Shown here one piece after another: positions 49,477 through 64,000 of a stretch of 64,000 nucleotides of DNA. The translations under genes were made by a program, and so were the position numbers. Numbering within the stretch: position 1 is the first letter of the stretch; each line of letters opens with the position of its first letter. Under the pieces are notes generated by a model. The model had not been told where the DNA came from and ran no database searches. It saw only the letters and a program-made list of their open reading frames with translations. This DNA comes from Nymphaea colorata (Eukaryota; Streptophyta; Magnoliopsida; Nymphaeales; Nymphaeaceae): the NCBI RefSeq assembly GCF_008831285.2, contig NC_045147.1, positions 4,752,334 to 4,816,333 on the forward strand, written 5' to 3'.

Positions 49477-51062
49477 TACATTCCATCTCAATTCAGTCTA
49501 GTGAAAAAAAAGTACTTGCTGAAAACAAGAAATTGTAGAGACCATTGTATATCTCTCTTATGCATGGTATGAAGTTGAACAAGTTGTAGCGGGTTTCCCT
49601 TTTATCCAAGACAGTTGTTTGGTTTTTCTCCTTCATCACAGCCTTGCATACTGATTCATTCTCTCCATCTACCCCTTTTAGTTGGTAAAGGAAAAGTTGG
49701 TCAGCAAGGAGAACACCGTTTTATGATTGGCTTTTTCATTTTGATTAGCACCCACCAAGTCCATTCCAAGAAAATTCAATTGCTGGTTATTTGCTTGCTT
49801 GAACAAGCTTGCTTGCTTGAACAAGCTTGCTTTTTTGGCATATGCCAAATATTAAATTTATTTTGTCATGATAACAAAGGAGTCATTAAGTTGGAAGCAT
49901 AACAAATTTCATCGTACTTGTATTTCTGAACAAGTATGATGTTGTGTGCATTTGTAGAAAGAGAAAAAACAAGATAGAGAAATGATAAAGTATTTTTTTG
50001 GCTCATATATTTTTTTCATGTTTTATGTGCATTTTTTTCATTGTACTAGGATATTAGGTCATTTTTATTTTTAGAGGGGGAGAGAGGGATAGAGAGAGAG
50101 AGAACATATTTTCATTGAGAGATTTTTTTTTGCTTATTTTATTAGGTATTTTCTTTCATCATATGCTGCTTTTAGGTCTTTCATATGCATATTGAGAGTG
50201 AAAGAAAAAGCTAGAGAATATTTTGATTGGGTAATATTTTTAATGTTTTATCAATTATGTTATTTCATTATATGTAAATTTTTGGCCATTCATATGTATA
50301 TTGAAAGAAAAAAAAGTATTTTTATTAGTTTCATATATTTTCATATTTTTTTATCATGAATTTCATTTCATTATATATAAACAGTAGGTAGCTTGTATGT
50401 GCAAAGAGAGAGATATAGGTAAAGCGTGTCTAACTCAAGCTCAACTCATTAAATTAAACAAGTTCATTTTTTGACTTGAACTCAAGTCATTTGTTAAAGA
50501 GTTGTGTTTGAGTTGAGTTTTACGGGAAGTTCGAGTTGGCTTGACTTATTGAACAGCCCTAGACAAGGTTATTGCCCTAAATCAATAGCCAAAAGCTGGT
50601 GATGAGGGAAAAAAAATGGTGTGCATAATTTAACCATTGGTGGATGAAGAAAGAGATAACACAATATTTTGTGTGTGTGTGCGCGTGTATATATATATAT
50701 ATGAAGCTCTATATATATATATATATAATATAAATAACAAAATTGCATGACACCCAACAATAATAAGTAAGCATCATCCCTAATGTTCACTTCTTTAGGT
50801 AAGATCCGAACCGTTCGATTGTTCATAGAATTCAGTCGTGCACATTTGCCAATTGAAGTGACAACATTAAGGTTTCTTTGAGTTACTAAAAATATCTTCT
50901 CTTTTGTACCGTAACGGGCCGGGCTGCCGTAGATATTCGATTCTCATTATACCATACTCACATCTTGATAAAATTATCAAGATGGTTCAGGGCCTCAGGC
51001 TTAGGTTTTCTTTCCGAACTTGCTGGAAATAAGCATGCATTTGTAAGCTTATACCTGTTCGA
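48976..51062. other. Intergenic, microsatellite-rich
   Basis: Contains a CT array at about 49,436-49,472, a short palindromic tandem GCTTGCTTGAACAAGC at about 49,791-49,830, several GA clusters (50,080-50,102) and a compound GT/TA array at about 50,670-50,727. No gene recognised. Confidence 0.5.
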
Positions 51063-51081
51063 TTTATTGGCACCATTTATT
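51063..51081 (-). terminator. Poly(A) signals of the peroxidase gene
   Basis: Two AATAAA motifs on the minus strand (51,076-51,081 and 51,063-51,068), 70-88 nt past the stop codon at 51,151. Confidence 0.5.
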
Positions 51082-51150
51082 TATACACATCCTATTTTGT
51101 TGTTCTCATTACAACCATTATCCCTTCATGATAAACACAATGCATGCCAA

Positions 51151-55730
<4,580 letters not shown>

Positions 55731-56128
55731 GATGTAATACGATCCATCTCTGGAGTTACGCTTTCTTCATGTGCATCAATTCTGTCAACATCAAGGAATG
55801 GTATGTTTTAACAAATTTGTTAAGCAATGATTCTTCTTAGAAATATGTCCTCATAAAGTGTATAAATATCTCTCATCCGTTTAATAACAAAATAGAAGCA
55901 GAGTTCTACTCACAGAGTCTCTTGTTATCTCTATTTCATGTGCAGCTCTGTTTCTTAACCATAAGTTTAGTTTTGTTTCTTTATTTTCCTTTCTTTTACA
56001 TGGCATCAGAGTAGTGACACCTGGGCCATGCTGTTCAACTATGCTTCTACGTTTTTTGACACTATCTAAGTACTATGGCTTCAACCACTTAGGAGCCATC
56101 AAAAAACGCCTCAAGTTTAAGGGGAGAT

Positions 56129-56511
56129 TGAAACAGAGATATGAACAAGAATGAACAAGAAATTTTAATGAGGTTCAGTGCTGAAATCCCCTATGTCCTC
56201 AAAGTCTCTCTACTCTATTTTCAACATGTAATGAGAGATAGAGGTTCCACTATTTAAAGAACACAAAATACAATCTTGACTCCTAAAATCATGGAGTTGA
56301 TATACAACTTGTTTCCTTAAAAATATCGTTTCCTATTTTATCTCTTTCCATAGATAAAAAGCTTTGGGCGTCGACCTCTTCTTCATCTACTCCTGATTTT
56401 TTGGCAACTGATTGCACTGTATCATCTTCTGATTTCCTGGCAACAAATTTATCAGATTTGTCCAATTTATGTGTGTGATCATCCTTTGCCGCATGAATTG
56501 GTTCTCTAACA
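56129..56511 (-). repeat. 3' LTR of the minus-strand Copia
   Basis: 383 bp, TG..CA ends (plus strand TGAAACAG to CTCTAACA). The RNase H reading frame continues into it from 56,714, as often happens in decayed or compact Copia copies. Confidence 0.9.
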
Positions 56512-59500
56512 GCCCTCATCAAGATCAACGCATGGTTTTCGACGTTGAGCTTGATATGAATAAAAGCATGACGATCTTTGGCTAAGGGCTTAGTGAATAT
56601 ATGTGCAATCTGATCTCGAGTAGAAATGTAGCTAATTGTGAGCTCCTTCTTTGATAATTTATCTCGAACAAAATGTAAGTCTATTTCTATGTGTTTGCTT
56701 TTGTTATGAAACACTGGATGTGATGCGAGGCAAGTGGCTCCAATATTGTCGCACCATATATTTGGTGCGCTACAATTGAGTACATTAAGTTCTTTGAGTA
56801 GGTATGGTAGCCAAGTTATTTCTGCAATTGTGTTTGCCAGAGCACGATATTTTGATTATGTACTTGACCTTGAAACCGTGGATTGTTTTTTCGCACTCCA
56901 AGATATAAGTTTTGGTCCAATTGAAACAATATATCCTGTAGTGGATTTTCGATCATTTGGATCTCCTGCCCAGTCTGTGTAACAATAGGCATTTATGGAA
57001 TAATTTTGTCATCTGTGTATAACAAAACCATAATCAATAGTTCCCTTTAAGTATCGTAGAACTCTCTTGACTGCTTTCCAATGTTCGTTAGTCGGAGCAT
57101 GCTATAAATTGACAGATTTTATTTACTGCAAAGAAAACGTCTGGTCTAGTAAGAGTGACGTACTCAAGTGCTCCCACAGTGCTTCTATAGATACTTAAGT
57201 CTTGAAAAGTTGTACCAGAGTGGATATGTAGTGGTGGAGAGATAGCCATGGGAGAGTTAGCAATTTTGGCATCAAGTAATTTTGTTCTTCGCAATAAATC
57301 TCCAATATACTTTTGTTGAGATAATAGAACTCCTTGTTTATGGTTTTCAACTTCAATGCCCAGAAAAAAAATGTAAGTCTCCAAGATCTTTTAAGGTAAA
57401 TTCTTGTCCAAGCCTACATATAAGATCTTGCACCTTTTTTGGAGAATTTTCAGTTATAATGATATCATCTACATATATAAAAATAAAAACCATATAATTC
57501 TGTTGTCTTAAAATGAAGAGAGAATTGTCGGTTTGCGCACCTTTGAATCTCATTTGTTGAAGAAAGAGGTTGAGTCTTGAAAACCATGCTTTTGGCGCTT
57601 GCTTTAATCCGTAGAGAGCTCATTGAAGCTTACAAACATAGTTTCAGAATTTTGGGTCTTTGAATCATTGTGGTTGATCTATATAAACATTCTCATTGAT
57701 GTGTCCATGAAGGAAAGCATTTTGTACATCAAGCTGCCTTAAGTACCAACTTTGTGTGGTAAGAAGGAAAATAACAGTTCTGATTGTGGTTGGTTTAACT
57801 CCAGGACTAAAAGTCTCGAAATAATCTACTCCTTCTTGCTGACTATATCCTTTCAAAACCAACCTTTGTATCTTTCTAAAGTTCCATCTGCTTTGCGCTT
57901 TATCTTATAAACCCATTTGCATCCCACAATATGTTGCTCATTTGTACGAGGAACAAGAGTCCAAGTATGATTTTTCTTCAAGGCAGTAATCTCATTTCTC
58001 ATAACAGTGATCCAATTTGGATCATTGCTTGCTTCTTGAAACTGTATATCATCTTTATCCTCAAAGAGATTGCTAAGAGTGTCTGTGAAAGAGAGTGTTT
58101 TGTTGAGTAGACCTTTGGTTTCAATGTGCCATCTTGGAATCTAGTTGTCATATGGTGAGTTCTTGTGAAAATTGGTGGAGGAGTCGTGCTTTAATTTGCA
58201 TTCTCACCTTGACGAGCCATGCTTTGATCTAGATTCTCATCTTGACCATTTGATTGATTAACAACAGTAGGAGTTTTGTGTGTCCTCTCAATATTGTCAT
58301 CAATACCATTTTGAGAGAATGGATATTGTATAGTGACAATCTGGTTGTCATGACTTTCCTTTTTGCAATTTTTCTTGTCAAATCTCTCTTCATTTTGATT
58401 GAAGGGGAACCAACTTTCATCAAAAACAACATGACGTGACATAAAAACTCTTCCCGTTCTGAGATTGAGGCAAAAATATCCATGATGCCTTGGAGCATAG
58501 CCCAAAAAAACACATTTTTCATATTTATGCTCAAATTTATTTTTCCTATACAGCCGCAAGCATGGGAAACATGCACATCCAAAAATTTTTTAGAAATTAT
58601 AATCTGGTTTGGTTTTAAACATGCTTGAAACAGACTTAGTCCTCCAAGATTTTTGGTGGACACTCTGTTTATAAGATATGTGGCTTTACGAAAGGCATAA
58701 GACCAATACTTGTTTGGCATGCAAGCATCAACCAACATAGTGAGCCCAGTTTCAACAACATGGCGATGACGTCTTTCAACTGCACCATTTTGTTCTGGAG
58801 TGTGAGGACAAGAAATCCCATGTCTAATTCCATTTGGTTCAAGAAAACCAGTAAGACCTTGATATTCTCTGCCCCAATCAGAATGCAAAAATTTAATTTT
58901 TGCACCTGTAACAAGCTCAGCATGCGATTTAAACTTTTGAAAAACTGCATATAAGTCTGATTTGTTCTTGAAAAGATATATCCAAGAATATCTTGAATAG
59001 GCATCAACAAATAAAACATAATATCTACATCCATCAATACTAGTTATGGGCGCAGGGCCCCAAACATCAAAATTAACAATGTTTAAGAATCCATATACTG
59101 GTATAGAAGTCTTGTTAAAGGGTAGACGATGACTCTTACCCTTTTGACAAGCTTCACACATTTTATGTTGCATAAAATCATCATAAGGCAAACCAAAATT
59201 ATTCAAGATGTTCATAACAGTCTTTAAAGAGGGATGACCAAAACGTCTATGCCAAGTGTCAACCGAGTCCTTGATGCCAATGTCTCTAGTGGTGAAGAAG
59301 ACTTGTTTGTTCTTGTTCAAGGCGAATTTGTATAAACCTTCTTCACTTCGACCTTGGAGCAGCACTTTCCTTGAGGTGAGATCCTTGATATAACAACAAG
59401 AGGGGTGAAATTCAAAGAAAACATTATTCTCCTTAGCAAATTTGTGTACTGACATGAGATTCTTAGAGATGTTAGGTACATGAAGAATATTACTCATGAC

Positions 59501-60625
59501 AAATATGTCAAAAATAGTAGAACAAATGTGGTTAATAGCCAAACCTGATCCATCTCCAATAAGAACACCGTCGTCGTCTTGATATTCAGAGTGTAGAGAT
59601 AAGTTGTTCAAGTCACTGGTAACATGATCCGATGCCCCAGAATCTGGATACCAGTTTTGACCATTGGTAGAGCTTTGGTGAGGGGCCACATGATATGCTT
59701 TTGGTGCCAAAGGAGGATTATTTTGAGCATAAGAGGCAAGTTGATAGCAGGAGCGTGCAAAGTGACCAGGTTTTTCACAAATTTGGCAAGCGATACGAGG
59801 TCGATTACTTTGAGATCGACCTCCACGACTTCTAAAATTGCCACCATGGTTTCCTCTTCCACCACGATAAAGTGATCCTCCACGGTTTTGATTGTAAGAG
59901 TAAAAACTAGTCTTGTTTGTCAAATTAATAGAAGCATTCAGCTAATCAGTTTCAACGCCAATACTCTCTATTATATTGTGTTCTTGAGTCAACAGTGGAC
60001 CATGAAGCTCTTCCAACGTCACTGGTGTAGATCAGGTCTCCATTGAGACCCTAAAAGCATGATACTCATTTGGCAGTCCTTTCAATAATGCATGATAAGA
60101 TTATCTTCATCAACAGGTTTAGAGACAATAGTTAATTGATGCGCAATGGATTTTGCATGCTAAAAATATTCATCTACTGTCTTGTTTCCTTTCTTTAGGT
60201 CTTGAAGTTAACCTCTAAGATGAATTATGCGTGAATGAGAATGAGGGGCATATGATCTCATTAAGGAAGAACAAACTTCATATAGTTTCCAAGCAAATGA
60301 CTTGACTCAAGACGTTTTCACTCAATGAGGTAATAATCCAACTTAAAACAAGCTGATCATGTTTTAACCATAATATATTATCAGGATTAACATCATCAGA
60401 ATTTTCAACAGTTTTGGGCAGACAATGGTTTGTTCCATCAATATAACCCATGAGTCCATAAGTGATCAAGATGGGTTTGAATTGAGCAGCTCAAAACATA
60501 TAATTATCTGTTGTAAGTTTGATAGAGAGAAACTGAGAAAAGTTTGATGGCACCTGGTTAAAGTTGAAGCTAGTGCTGAGAGTTCTGTTTGACATTGAAG
60601 AGGTTGACGATGAAGATGTTGCCAT
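56512..60625 (-). pseudogene. Broken gag-pol of the minus-strand Copia
   Basis: The gag ATG is at 60,625 (MATSSSST), with an in-frame TGA soon after. Gag continues with ITYGLMGYIDG and LSWIITSLSE. The long frame 59,923-58,229 carries the zinc knuckle CQICEKPGHFARSC, protease PDSGASDHV, pre-integrase WHRRFGHPS, and an integrase core with all three acidic residues (FDVWGP, LHSDWG, and E in NGAVERRH). Frame is lost near 58,620 and resumes as EKCVFLGYAPR. Reverse transcriptase follows as LDVQNAFLHG and IYVDD (57,464-57,475), then LGIEV and YRSTVGALEYVTLTRPD. RNase H ends HIEIDLHFVRDKL. Several frameshifts and stops make it non-functional. Confidence 0.9.
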
Positions 60626-61151
60626 AGATATCTGAATGATGTATTACCGGCACTTCAAAAGCGTCGGCACTGCTTCCAAGACATGCAAATTCGCTGGCGG
60701 GATTCATCGAGTAGCTCCGACACGATGAAGAACAATTGTCGGGACACGTGAATCCAGCACTGACATGATCTTTTAGGACACATTGACAGCTGACTCACCA
60801 GAGAACGAAGAACACAGCGGAATATTCCACCGGAATCGTCAGGTTTCACTGGAATCCCTCTTCTGCGCCAGAAAAAGCAGAAAAAATTGTCGGTGGTCTT
60901 CAGAAATTGATTTCTCCCAGATTTCTCAATGGTTTTGGATGGGTAAGGGCTCAAAATGCTTGAAATTTTGTCAGCTTTCTCCTCAAATGATCAAAAACAC
61001 GTTTTGATTTCAAGATCAGATGGATTTAACGCCGATAGTAGTCAGACTCCACCAGAAATAAAGAACACACGTCCGAGGGAAGAATCTATGAAAAATTGGC
61101 TGCAGAGTGATTCACCTTCAAATGATCAATACCTAGAGCAGATAGTGTGAA

Positions 61152-61163
61152 GCTCTGATACCA
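61152..61163 (-). promoter_or_regulatory. Primer-binding site of the minus-strand Copia
   Basis: TGGTATCAGAGC on the minus strand, directly next to the 5' LTR. It is a perfect 12-base complement of the initiator tRNA-Met 3' end. Confidence 0.92.
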
Positions 61164-61547
61164 TGAAAAAGAGATATGAACAAGAATAAACAAAAAATTT
61201 TTAACGAGGTTCAGTGCTGAAATCACTTACGTCCTCAAAGTCTCTCTACTCTCTTTTCAACATGTAACGAGAGATAGAGGTTCCACTATTTAAAAAACAC
61301 AAAACACAATCTTGACTCCTAAAATCATGGAGTTGATATACAACTTGTTTCCTTCAAAATATTGTTTCCTATTTTATCTCTTTCCATAGATAAACAAATT
61401 TGGGCGTCGACCTCTTCTTCATCTACTCCTCATTTTTTGGCAACTGATTGCACTATATCATCTTCTGATTTCCTGGCAACAGATTTATCAGATTTGTCCA
61501 ACATATGCATGTGATCATCCTTTGCCACATGAATTGGTTCTCTAATA
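61164..61547 (-). repeat. 5' LTR of the minus-strand Copia
   Basis: 384 bp. The left end on the plus strand is TGAAAAAG. The right end is CTCTAATA instead of CTCTAACA, so the terminal TG..CA pair has decayed here. It aligns with 56,129-56,511 over its full length. Confidence 0.9.
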
Positions 61548-61552
61548 GAGAT

Positions 61553-64000
61553 GACTCTGGAAGCAGGAGCGAAGGGCCAAAAGTTTTTTCTGATTTGGTC
61601 AATCCATTTTTCTGCATCATTCAGACAATCTAGATATGGTGCTCGTCTCTCAATCTCTTATTGGAAAAAACTATTGGACCTAGAGCAGGTCGATGATCAT
61701 GGCACTGACTGCCAAAAATAAGATCGGTTTTGTCGATGGATCTCTACTTGAACCACTCACTGTATCACGAGAACACATTTTTTGGAGACGTTGTAACACA
61801 ATGGTTCTATCTTGGATTATAAACTCTTTGTCTAAGGAAATAGCCCCTAGTGTAATCTATGCTACATCTGCTAAAGAAGTTGGGGAAGATCTGTATGAAC
61901 GTTTAACCCAAGCTACCACCTAGAGAATTTCAGATTAAGATTGTGGTAAACCGACATGCCCAAGGATCCAAATCTATTGCTGACTATTTTGCCAAGCTCT
62001 AGTGCTATTGGGATGAGCTAGCCTTTTATGACTCTCTGCCAATAAGTACCTATGGTGTGATGAAGAAATTTTCTTAAAAAATTAGATGAAGAAAAAGTGA
62101 TTCAGTTTTTAATGTGTTTAAATGAGTCATTTAATACTGTTAAAGGACAGATACTCTTGGTAGATCCTCTTCCTTCTATTGGGAAGGTGTATTCCCTGAT
62201 CCTACAAGAAGAAAAATGGAGATAAGCAAGGCTTTCTCTCTCAATACAGCATATGGGCTTTGCTGCTCTCAACTATGGTCCTCGTCAATATAGAGGCAAA
62301 AATTAGAAACTTCCATCGTTGACCTGCTCATATTGCGAAGGAGTTGGACATACGAGAGGCCAATGCTTCAAGTTGCATGGTTACCCTAACAACTTTAAAG
62401 GAGCTGCTACCGTACATGACAAGTTCAAGAATGATAAACAATCAAACACAGGAAAGGCTGCTGAAGATGTGAATGCCCTGGGTGCTGCCAACTCTCTCAG
62501 TGCAAATCAAATCTGCAACCAGGGGTGTAGAATCCAATAAGGATGTCGCTCCAGTGGTAACCATGAAGGAGTAGTACAAATAGATTATGCAACTTGTCAA
62601 CAAAAATCTCTCCCATTCACTTGCCAACTTTGCAGGTATTTCTGTATCGTTGTTTGACCACTGGCTCGTTGATAGTGGAGCCACCGATCATATGACCTCT
62701 TCTTTGAATTTCATGACAAACACTCATAAACTTGAAAGGCCCTTTCCTATACGCATTCCTAAATGAAATTGTTTATGAAACTCACAAAGGACAAGTTAGT
62801 CTTACACCTACTCTAATCTTGGAAGATATTTTCTACATTCCAAACTTCAAGTTTAACCTTTTGTTCGTTAGCCAATTAACAAAATCATTGAACTGCAAAC
62901 TGATTTTTCATTCATCTGGTTGTGAAATACAGGACCAGAACTCCAAGATGATGATTGGACTCGGTGAGCTAAAGAATGGGGTATGTTGCTTTGCAAACTC
63001 CAACACCAAAGACCTTAAGACGTACCCAATCAATTATGTGACTTCAGTTTCTCTCGGGGTCTATTCAGCAATCCTTTACCCATGACATTTTGGTTTCAAT
63101 GAATGCAACCAGCTTACCTTTTGACATATAATAGGAATAAATTGTTTTCAAATTACTGCTCAGATATCATCTTTGCTAAATGCTCTTGTGAAGTGTGTCT
63201 TCTTGCTAAACAAAAGTGTAACCCATTTAGTATTAGTGAAATAACTTCATAGAAACCGTTTCAAATCATTCACTGTGGTATATGGGGGGCTTATTCAAGT
63301 TCTCCACTCACTGGAGCCCATTACTTTCTGAGTACAGTAGATGATTTTACCAGAAAAACATGGGTGTTTCTCATGTGTTACATGCAAGAAACCAGTTATT
63401 TGTTAAAACATTTTCAGTCTTGTCGACAAACAATTTTGTGCCAAAATTTTGAAAATGAGATCTGACAGTGGCATGGAGTTTGTATCTCATGAAGTGGAAT
63501 GATATCTACAAAAAAAGAGTCATTCATGAAAAAAGTTGTATATACACACCCCAGCAGAATAGGGTGATTGAAATAAAGCATAGACACTTGTTAAGTGTAG
63601 CTTGCGTCTCCTTTTTCAACCTAATCTGTCAGTTAAGTTTTGGGGTGAGAGTGTTTTAAAAGCAGCCTATTTAATAAATAGGAACCCAAGTCAGTTGCTC
63701 ATGGGAAAGACACCTTATGAAATGCTCTTTCAAAAGAAACCTAAATGCTCTCATACAAAAATGTTTGGTTGCTTATGTTACACAAAAAATCTAACACCAA
63801 AAGGAAATTTGATAGACGAGCTCATAAACGCATGTTTCTTGGGTATCCCTTTGAAAAGAAAGCATATTTATTGTATGATTTGAAAACTAACAAAACTTTT
63901 TTCAGTAGGCATTGTGTTATTTGAGGAAAATTTACCATTTTTTGAGCATAAATATGATATTAATTCTAATGTTCTCCCTTTATCGTTGAATGAACAACTT
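61553..64000 (+). pseudogene. Broken gag and 5' pol of the plus-strand Copia
   Basis: Gag resumes at 61,553 and contains NKIGFVDGS and LSWIINSL. A CCHC knuckle, CSYCEGVGHTRGQC then FKLHGYP, begins at 62,325. Protease LVDSGATDHMTS lies at about 62,665. The pre-integrase stretch includes YIPNFKFNLLFVSQL (62,732-63,085). In the integrase, the first catalytic aspartate is glycine (HCGIWG, about 63,270), while RSDSGMEF and the later QNRVIEIKH glutamate remain. LKAAYLINRNPS and KMFGCLCY follow. Stops and frame changes separate the blocks, starting with a stop only six codons into gag at 56,075. The reverse transcriptase lies beyond the window. Confidence 0.85.

Larger units (their letters stand above)
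56129..61547 (-). mobile_element. Complete minus-strand Copia retrotransposon (5.4 kb)
   Basis: Two LTRs (61,164-61,547, which is the 5' LTR on its own strand, and 56,129-56,511) are flanked by a perfect GAGAT target duplication (56,124-56,128; 61,548-61,552). The primer site, complementary to initiator tRNA-Met, abuts the 5' LTR at 61,152-61,163. The LTRs differ at about 25 of 383 positions plus one 1-bp gap by my count (about 6.5%), so the insertion is old. Domain order gag, protease, integrase, reverse transcriptase, RNase H identifies Copia. Confidence 0.93.
55733..64000 (+). mobile_element. Plus-strand Copia retrotransposon, split by a second Copia, runs off the window
   Basis: The end of a left LTR (TATAAATA at 55,861, ending TTTTACA at 56,000) is followed directly by TGGCATCAGAG, a near-match to the initiator-tRNA primer site. 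A gag ATG lies at 56,075. After 53 bp a minus-strand Copia interrupts (56,129-61,547). The plus element resumes past the GAGAT duplication with gag, zinc knuckle, protease and integrase up to the window end. The left LTR edge is uncertain because its partner lies outside; 55,733 (TGTAATAC) is only a candidate. Confidence 0.8.

Noticed and set aside
55990-56128. A solo Copia LTR plus purine tract (AAGTTTAAGGGGAGA) forming a second TRIM
   Set aside because: The purine tract is the interrupted gag region of the plus-strand Copia; reading resumes after the GAGAT duplication at 61,548.

Overview
The window is nuclear DNA from a flowering plant. Three multi-exon genes with canonical GT-AG introns encode plant-type proteins. 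Around them is AT-rich, repeat-laden intergenic DNA with long TA, CT/GA and GT microsatellites and several plant transposon classes. The species cannot be named from the sequence. All exon models were built by hand from splice sites and reading-frame continuity.

Layout: 1-13,500 has no gene I recognise. It holds a 108-bp foldback Tourist-like MITE, a GATC-rich repeat copy and a possible CACTA remnant. 13,549-15,564 (+) is a four-exon WRC-domain nuclear protein gene. 17,699-17,870 is a dead Copia gag scrap. 20,018-20,078 (-) is a decayed U2 snRNA copy. 20,623-25,530 (-) is a complete five-exon formate-tetrahydrofolate ligase gene (636 aa), with a TIR-bearing insertion in its last intron.

29,060-36,250 is a three-level nest: a GATC-rich repeat is split by a decayed L1-type LINE (-), which is itself split by a 3.3-kb LTR-like unit flanked by GCACC duplications. 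36,884-37,342 is a complete miniature LTR retrotransposon (TRIM) with two ~191-bp LTRs, an initiator-Met-tRNA primer site, a purine tract and a perfect GAATC target duplication. 40,879-45,150 is a 4.27-kb PIF/Harbinger-type element (TAA duplication, GAGGTCGTTTGAT termini). It carries a Myb/SANT-like ORF but no transposase that I can see. A second copy of the GATC-rich repeat lies at 46,790-47,400.

51,151-54,079 (-) is an intact four-exon class III peroxidase gene (327 aa) with all catalytic residues and eight cysteines. From 55,730 to the window end a plus-strand Copia retrotransposon is interrupted just after its gag start codon by a complete 5.4-kb minus-strand Copia (56,129-61,547; LTRs of 383/384 bp, duplication GAGAT). 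Both are coding-dead.

The three genes do not form a pathway. They are a one-carbon (folate) housekeeping enzyme, a secreted haem peroxidase and a likely nuclear regulator, sitting in a transposon-rich region. The most informative structures are the TRIM, the Harbinger derivative, the two nested insertions, and the tandem duplication that copies a splice donor inside the peroxidase gene.
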